Of a stretch of DNA of 46,775 nt, positions 43,218 to 46,775 are shown in pieces; positions within the stretch are counted from its first letter, which is position 1, and each line of letters begins with the position of its first letter. A model generated the notes under the pieces. It had not been told where the DNA came from. It did not search any database and saw only the letters and a list, made by a program, of their open reading frames with translations. This stretch comes from Clostridium sp. 26_22 (GTDB taxonomy: Bacteria; Bacillota; Clostridia; TANB77; CAG-508). Made by a program: the position numbers and the translations under genes. The DNA lies in NCBI GenBank assembly GCA_001916005.1, contig MNRP01000046.1, positions 1 through 46,775 of the forward strand, read 5' to 3'.

Positions 43218-44714
43218 ATGAATTCTTTATGGTTATCAACTGCTAATTCAAAAAATTTTGAAACTTTAAATACTAGTTTGAATGCTGATGTATGTATAAT
43301 TGGAGCTGGAATATTTGGCCTTTCCTGCGCTTATTATCTTTCAAAAGCTGGTTTAAAAGTTATAGTTTTAGAAAAAGACTCGATAGGAGAAAAAACAACT
43401 GGACATACTACTGGAAAAATCACTTCTGCTCATGGACTTTTTTATAACTACTTGGTTAATAATTTTAATGAAACTTTTGCTCATGATTATTTATTTGCAA
43501 ATGAAGAAGCAATTTCAAATATAAAAAATATTATAGATACAGAAAATATTAAATGTGATTTTGAATATAAATCTAATTTTATATATACAACTAACAAATC
43601 AGAAGTAAATCAAATAAAAGCAGAAGTTGAAACTGTTAATTATCTTGGTTTTCCTGCTAATTTTGTTACAAAAACTGGCCTACCTTTTGAAATTGCTGGA
43701 GCTATTCAATATAAAAATCAAGCACAATTTAATGTAATTTCTTATTTAAATGGCTTGTGTAAAGCAATTTTAAATAACGGTGGTAAAATATTCACACATT
43801 CTACTGTTATCGATGTAAAAAATACTGGTACATCTTATATAACTTCAACTTTAGAAGGTAATATTGAATCAAAATTTGTTGTATTAGCATCTCATTTTCC
43901 TTTTTTAAATTTTCCAGGAATGTATTTTACCAAAATGTATCAATCAAGTTCTTATATTATTGGAATTGATACTAAAAAAACATTGTTTAATGGAATGTAT
44001 ATTAGTGCTTCCTCCCCTATTTATTCTTTTAGAACTGCTAAATATAATGGAAGAGATATTTTACTTATAGGTGGCTCAGAACACAAAACTGGAACAGCCG
44101 TAAATTATAACGAAACTTATGGAGCATTAGAAAAGTATGCTAAACAACTCTACCCTAATTGTGAAATTTTATTTAGATGGGACACTAGAGACTGCATTAC
44201 CTTAGATAAAGTTCCATATATTGGTCCATTTTCTAATGCAATGGAAAATATTTATATTGGAACTGGTTTTAAAAAATGGGGTATGACCACTTCTAATGTT
44301 GCAGGAAATATCATTACTGATTATATTTTAGGCAATGAAAACAAATATGCTTATTTATTTGACTCAACCCGTATGCAACCAATAAAAAATAGAGTTGAAT
44401 TTAAAAATATTTTAACCGAATCTGTAAATTCTTTAGTTTTAAATAAGTTTAAAACTCCTAAACTTACTTTTGATAATATATCTAATAATTCTGGTGGAAT
44501 AATTGAAGTAAATAATCAAAAAGTGGGTATTTACAAAGATACTTCAGGCAATATTTTTGCTGTAAAACCAGTATGTTCTCATTTAGGATGTTTACTATCT
44601 TGGAACGATGCTGATAAGACTTGGGACTGCCCTTGCCATGGTTCTCGATTTGACTATATGGGAAAAAATCTTTATGACCCGGCTATTAAAGATTTAGAAA
44701 AGTACAATTTATAA
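43218..44714 (+). CDS. FAD-dependent oxidoreductase (DAO family) with C-terminal Rieske domain
   Basis: 498 residues. The N-terminal Rossmann fold binds FAD through G29-A-G31-I-F-G34 and VIVLEKD. The DAO domain runs to about 370 and ends with the second FAD-binding motif IYIGTGFKKWGMTTS. A Rieske [2Fe-2S] domain (about 410-498) has all ligands, C453-S-H455 and C471-P-C-H474, plus the extra cysteines C458 and C473 that form the stabilising disulfide in high-potential types. Related fused proteins occur in many bacteria without a settled substrate; electron transfer from an amine or amino-acid-like substrate through FAD to the iron-sulfur cluster is plausible. TTGGAGG precedes the ATG. Confidence 0.92.
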   Translation: MNSLWLSTANSKNFETLNTSLNADVCIIGAGIFGLSCAYYLSKAGLKVIVLEKDSIGEKTTGHTTGKITSAHGLFYNYLVNNFNETFAHDYLFANEEAISNIKNIIDTENIKCDFEYKSNFIYTTNKSEVNQIKAEVETVNYLGFPANFVTKTGLPFEIAGAIQYKNQAQFNVISYLNGLCKAILNNGGKIFTHSTVIDVKNTGTSYITSTLEGNIESKFVVLASHFPFLNFPGMYFTKMYQSSSYIIGIDTKKTLFNGMYISASSPIYSFRTAKYNGRDILLIGGSEHKTGTAVNYNETYGALEKYAKQLYPNCEILFRWDTRDCITLDKVPYIGPFSNAMENIYIGTGFKKWGMTTSNVAGNIITDYILGNENKYAYLFDSTRMQPIKNRVEFKNILTESVNSLVLNKFKTPKLTFDNISNNSGGIIEVNNQKVGIYKDTSGNIFAVKPVCSHLGCLLSWNDADKTWDCPCHGSRFDYMGKNLYDPAIKDLEKYNL

Positions 44715-44743
44715 CAGAATTTTAACTTTTTTAGCATTTTTTG

Positions 44744-44772
44744 TTGACTTATTTTACTGTTTTTGCTACAAT
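44744..44772 (+). promoter_or_regulatory. Promoter of the nuclease leader
   Basis: TTGACT (44744-44749), a 17-bp spacer ending TGC, and TACAAT (44767-44772): a strong extended -10 promoter. Transcription would begin near 44779, about 100 nt before the start codon. Confidence 0.8.
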
Positions 44773-44811
44773 TTGCTTATAAATTCATATATTTATATAT
44801 TTTTTATTTAT

Positions 44812-44850
44812 GAACTAGATTTCTTCATTCGTGATAATCTAGTTCTTTTT
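44812..44850 (+). terminator. Terminator-like hairpin inside the nuclease leader
   Basis: GAACTAGATT (44812-44821) pairs perfectly with AATCTAGTTC (44836-44845), with a 14-nt loop, followed by five T. It lies between the promoter and the nuclease gene, so it can act as an attenuator or end a small RNA of about 70 nt. No leader peptide is evident. Confidence 0.7.
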
Positions 44851-44879
44851 ACTATAAACATGTTAAAAGAGGTAAAATT

Positions 44880-45629
44880 ATGAGCAAAAGAAAAAGAAAT
44901 AATAAAACAAAATATTTAAAATTTATATCATCAATAATATGTTTAGTTTGTATTTTAATTTATGGCTTCATAATGCAAAATACAGAAAATACTAATAATG
45001 TAAATGAAAATATCTTACAAAATCAAAATGTAACTTTTGACTTATCTTCAATTCCAGAATATTCTTCAAGTCCTTATGTTGAAATAAATAATAATATTCC
45101 ATACTTTGAAGAAAAAGACTATACTACTAAGAGTTTTGAAAATTATAGTGAATTAGATGTTCTTGGTAGATGTGGAGTTGCTTTTGCAAATGTATGCACA
45201 GAAATAATGCCACCAGCAGGAGATAAACGTGGAGATATAAGTTCGGTAAAACCCTCTGGTTGGAAACAAAAAAAATATAATGGAGAATATTTATATAATA
45301 GATGTCATTTGATTGGTTATCAATTATCAGATGAAGATGCAAATAAACAAAATTTAATTACTGGAACACCTTATTTAAATGTTGAAGGAATGTTACCTTT
45401 TGAAAACAAAGTTGCAGATTATATAAAATCAAATAAAAACAATCATGTTCTTTATAGAGTAACTCCAATCTTCAAAGGAAATAACCTTGTAGCTAGTGGT
45501 GTTCAAATGGAAGCTTGGTCTGTTGAAGATAATGGACAAGGTGTATGTTTTAATATTTACTGCTATAACGTTCAACCCGGAATAGTTATAGATTATTCAA
45601 CTGGTGAAAGTCAAATTTCTGCTAAATAA
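44880..45629 (+). CDS. Secreted DNA/RNA non-specific endonuclease (EndA/NucA-like)
   Basis: 249 residues. A basic N-terminus (2-11) and a hydrophobic segment (13-31) form a signal or membrane anchor. The nuclease domain (about 85-240) shows LGRCGVAFANV, the active-site region YNRCHLIGYQLS (corresponding to the DRGH motif, with the catalytic His), NLITGTPYLNV with the metal-binding Asn region, and YRVTPIFKGNNLVASGVQ. This is the beta-beta-alpha-metal Endonuclease_NS_2 type, which includes competence-associated DNA-entry nucleases. With comEA in the same window a role in DNA uptake or degradation of external DNA is possible. AGAGG precedes the ATG. Confidence 0.9.
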   Translation: MSKRKRNNKTKYLKFISSIICLVCILIYGFIMQNTENTNNVNENILQNQNVTFDLSSIPEYSSSPYVEINNNIPYFEEKDYTTKSFENYSELDVLGRCGVAFANVCTEIMPPAGDKRGDISSVKPSGWKQKKYNGEYLYNRCHLIGYQLSDEDANKQNLITGTPYLNVEGMLPFENKVADYIKSNKNNHVLYRVTPIFKGNNLVASGVQMEAWSVEDNGQGVCFNIYCYNVQPGIVIDYSTGESQISAK

Positions 45630-45644
45630 AATTTATAAAAATCA

Positions 45645-45673
45645 TTGTAATCTTATGTAAAATGATATATAAT
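45645..45673 (+). promoter_or_regulatory. Promoter of the 234-residue protein gene
   Basis: TTGTAA (45645-45650), a 17-bp spacer and a perfect TATAAT (45668-45673). The start would be near 45680, giving a leader of about 77 nt. Confidence 0.75.
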
Positions 45674-45692
45674 CACTTCTAGTTTTATTCTT

Positions 45693-45714
45693 ACTACTAT
45701 TTTTCAATAGTAGT
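45693..45714 (+). other. Perfect 9-bp hairpin in the leader
   Basis: ACTACTATT (45693-45701) with AATAGTAGT (45706-45714) and a 4-nt loop, close to the predicted transcript 5' end. No T-run follows, so it is probably a stabilising 5' structure rather than a terminator; it could also be a remnant of the nuclease terminator. Confidence 0.6.
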
Positions 45715-45756
45715 TTCCCTACACAAAAATTTAAAAAGCGAAGGAGTGATTGCATA

Positions 45757-46461
45757 TTGAATTTAGATTTAGTAAATGATTTATTTAGTAATTTAAAGGA
45801 GAATAAATTAGTGCAAAATTTTATGAAAGAATTATCAAATTATTTAGAAAAAAATTTATCTAATAATAATTTTAGTTCAAATAGTTGGATTGATTTATCA
45901 AACGATGATTTAACTATTTTTGATACTAAAATAACTACAAAATTTAGAGATGAAATGTTAGTTGAAAGAAATAATATTTTACAAAATTATGCTAAAAATA
46001 TTAATGACGCTGATGATATTTTTTACATCTATTCTATTAATTCTAATAATAAAAACTCTTATAATTTATATAATTGTAGAACTAATGAGATTGTTACAAA
46101 ATCTATTGATAATCTACCTAATGGTTCTAAACTTGGAAGTATTTTGTCTTATAAATCTGGAAGTTTTATCTTAGATAATGAAGCAACCGAAATGCTTGGA
46201 TATGAGATAGTTTCTATGATTAAAGATAAGATTATTGAGCAAAATGATTTTTTATCTAATAATAGAATTGAAGGTCATATTTACGAAGTTGGCGAAAAGT
46301 CTTCTGGTCGTGTGTGGTTATATGATTTGAATAGTGTTAATGGTGGCAGTGATGCTATTGAAGAGGTTGAATTTCCTGTGGAATTGTATGATAGAGTTGA
46401 TGAAAATGATAGAGTTGTTTTTAGAGATGGTGAATATCAGATTTTTGAAAATCAAATTTGA
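45757..46461 (+). CDS. Protein of unknown function, 234 residues, TTG start
   Basis: No family is recognised with confidence. The start is a TTG at 45757, chosen because AAGGAGTG lies 8 bp upstream and no in-frame ATG or GTG is better placed. There is no signal peptide or membrane helix. The first 110 residues are Asn/Leu-rich and helical with several charged stretches (NLKENKLVQNFMKELSNYLE). The last 65 residues (EGHIYEVGEKSSGRVWLYDL to VVFRDGEYQIFENQI) look like a small beta barrel with the closing pattern VxExDxVVFxDGxY, similar to DUF3006-type domains. A clear promoter and terminator flank it, so it is a real gene. Confidence 0.8.
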   Translation: MNLDLVNDLFSNLKENKLVQNFMKELSNYLEKNLSNNNFSSNSWIDLSNDDLTIFDTKITTKFRDEMLVERNNILQNYAKNINDADDIFYIYSINSNNKNSYNLYNCRTNEIVTKSIDNLPNGSKLGSILSYKSGSFILDNEATEMLGYEIVSMIKDKIIEQNDFLSNNRIEGHIYEVGEKSSGRVWLYDLNSVNGGSDAIEEVEFPVELYDRVDENDRVVFRDGEYQIFENQI

Positions 46462-46468
46462 TAAAGCC

Positions 46469-46505
46469 AAAAAGTATGTATATTTGAAAATATACATGCT
46501 TTTTA
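46469..46505 (+). terminator. Terminator of the 234-residue protein gene
   Basis: A long A/T stem, AAAAAGTATGTATATTT with AAATATACATGCTTTTT (one mismatch) and a 2-nt apical gap, ending in T. The stem is stable by length despite low GC. Confidence 0.85.
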
Positions 46506-46575
46506 TATTCTTTCACGTCTTTTAAACTTATCTTTATTTTCTTATATGAATCATTTTTTAATGTATTAATTACTA

Positions 46576-46596
46576 TATTTGAAATGATTTCAAATA
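46576..46596. repeat. 21-bp perfect palindrome in the right-hand intergenic region
   Basis: TATTTGAAAT-G-ATTTCAAATA, perfectly symmetric around one base, followed by A-rich sequence. It has operator-like dimensions. Nothing else is recognised in 46506-46670. Confidence 0.5.
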
Positions 46597-46689
46597 CAAA
46601 AAAGACTTCTACAGAATTATATAATATTATTAAGTTATATTAATTATTTAGAAACAAATAATTTTAATCACCTCTCTGTCAATATTTTT

Positions 46690-46775
46690 TGAAAATTTCA
46701 CTAAAAAATACTTGTATTTTATTAGCAAAAATTTCACCATATGTATATCTTGAGTTTCTTCCGCTCGCCGCGGAG
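46690..46775. other. Unresolved repeat-like sequence at the window edge
   Basis: Contains the direct repeat AAAATTTCAC twice (near 46692 and 46728) around an inverted AAAATAC/GTATTTT, then a GC-rich end (CGCTCGCCGCGGAG) unlike the surrounding DNA. It may be the border of a repeated element that continues outside the window. No gene can be supported. Confidence 0.3.

Overview
The window is very AT-rich and gene-dense, with AGA as the dominant arginine codon. It encodes a Gram-positive cell envelope: an LPXTG surface protein, a LytR-CpsA-Psr ligase, a DacF-type D,D-carboxypeptidase, ComEA, and cohesin and dockerin modules. This points to a low-GC Firmicute, most likely an anaerobic gut-type Clostridia lineage. 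Two tRNA genes are present (initiator Met-CAU and Arg-UCU). There is no rRNA, phage, CRISPR array or complete insertion sequence.

Layout. 1-480: the 5' end of a NUDIX gene and tRNA-fMet. 510-5388: a TetR repressor diverging from an MMPL/RND exporter and its secreted heptad-repeat partner; the shared promoter region holds three copies of one inverted repeat. 5392-9670: FeoA, a large acidic protein of unknown function, an HD-domain hydrolase and a long-chain acyl-CoA synthetase. 9756-10017: a 262-bp near-perfect palindrome with a ribosome binding site and ATG in both arms. 10054-29901: a 20-kb surface-protein locus read on the minus strand. 30156-36501: a duplicated DUF881 protein, ComEA, DacF, an LCP protein, CvpA and a beta-propeller-like membrane protein. 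36544-40800: a YkvI-type transporter and a Gld-like ABC operon. 40989-46461: tRNA-Arg, an XRE regulator, an M18 aminopeptidase, a FAD/Rieske oxidoreductase, a secreted nuclease and an unknown protein.

The surface locus reads as a self-assembling cohesin-dockerin chain. One protein carries a cohesin and an LPKTG wall anchor. Two others carry both an N-terminal cohesin and a C-terminal dockerin, so they can act as links. The fourth is a 4135-residue adhesin with a von Willebrand A domain, about 25 Cna-B/SpaA-like repeats and a C-terminal dockerin. All three dockerins follow the same kind of roughly 85-residue module. No carbohydrate-active enzyme is present, so this looks like an adhesive or pilus-like assembly rather than a cellulosome. 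The long linker gene is broken by two deletions within near-identical repeats.

A second unusual signal is translational. Two genes, the ABC ATPase (at its Walker A motif) and the YkvI-type transporter, are each split by one extra C that makes an in-frame CGG. Skipping that C (+1) restores a full-length protein in both. In a manual scan of about 14,400 codons I found no other in-frame CGG in any recognised gene. This suggests that CGG is unassigned or starved in this organism and is used, or tolerated, as a +1 frameshift site.
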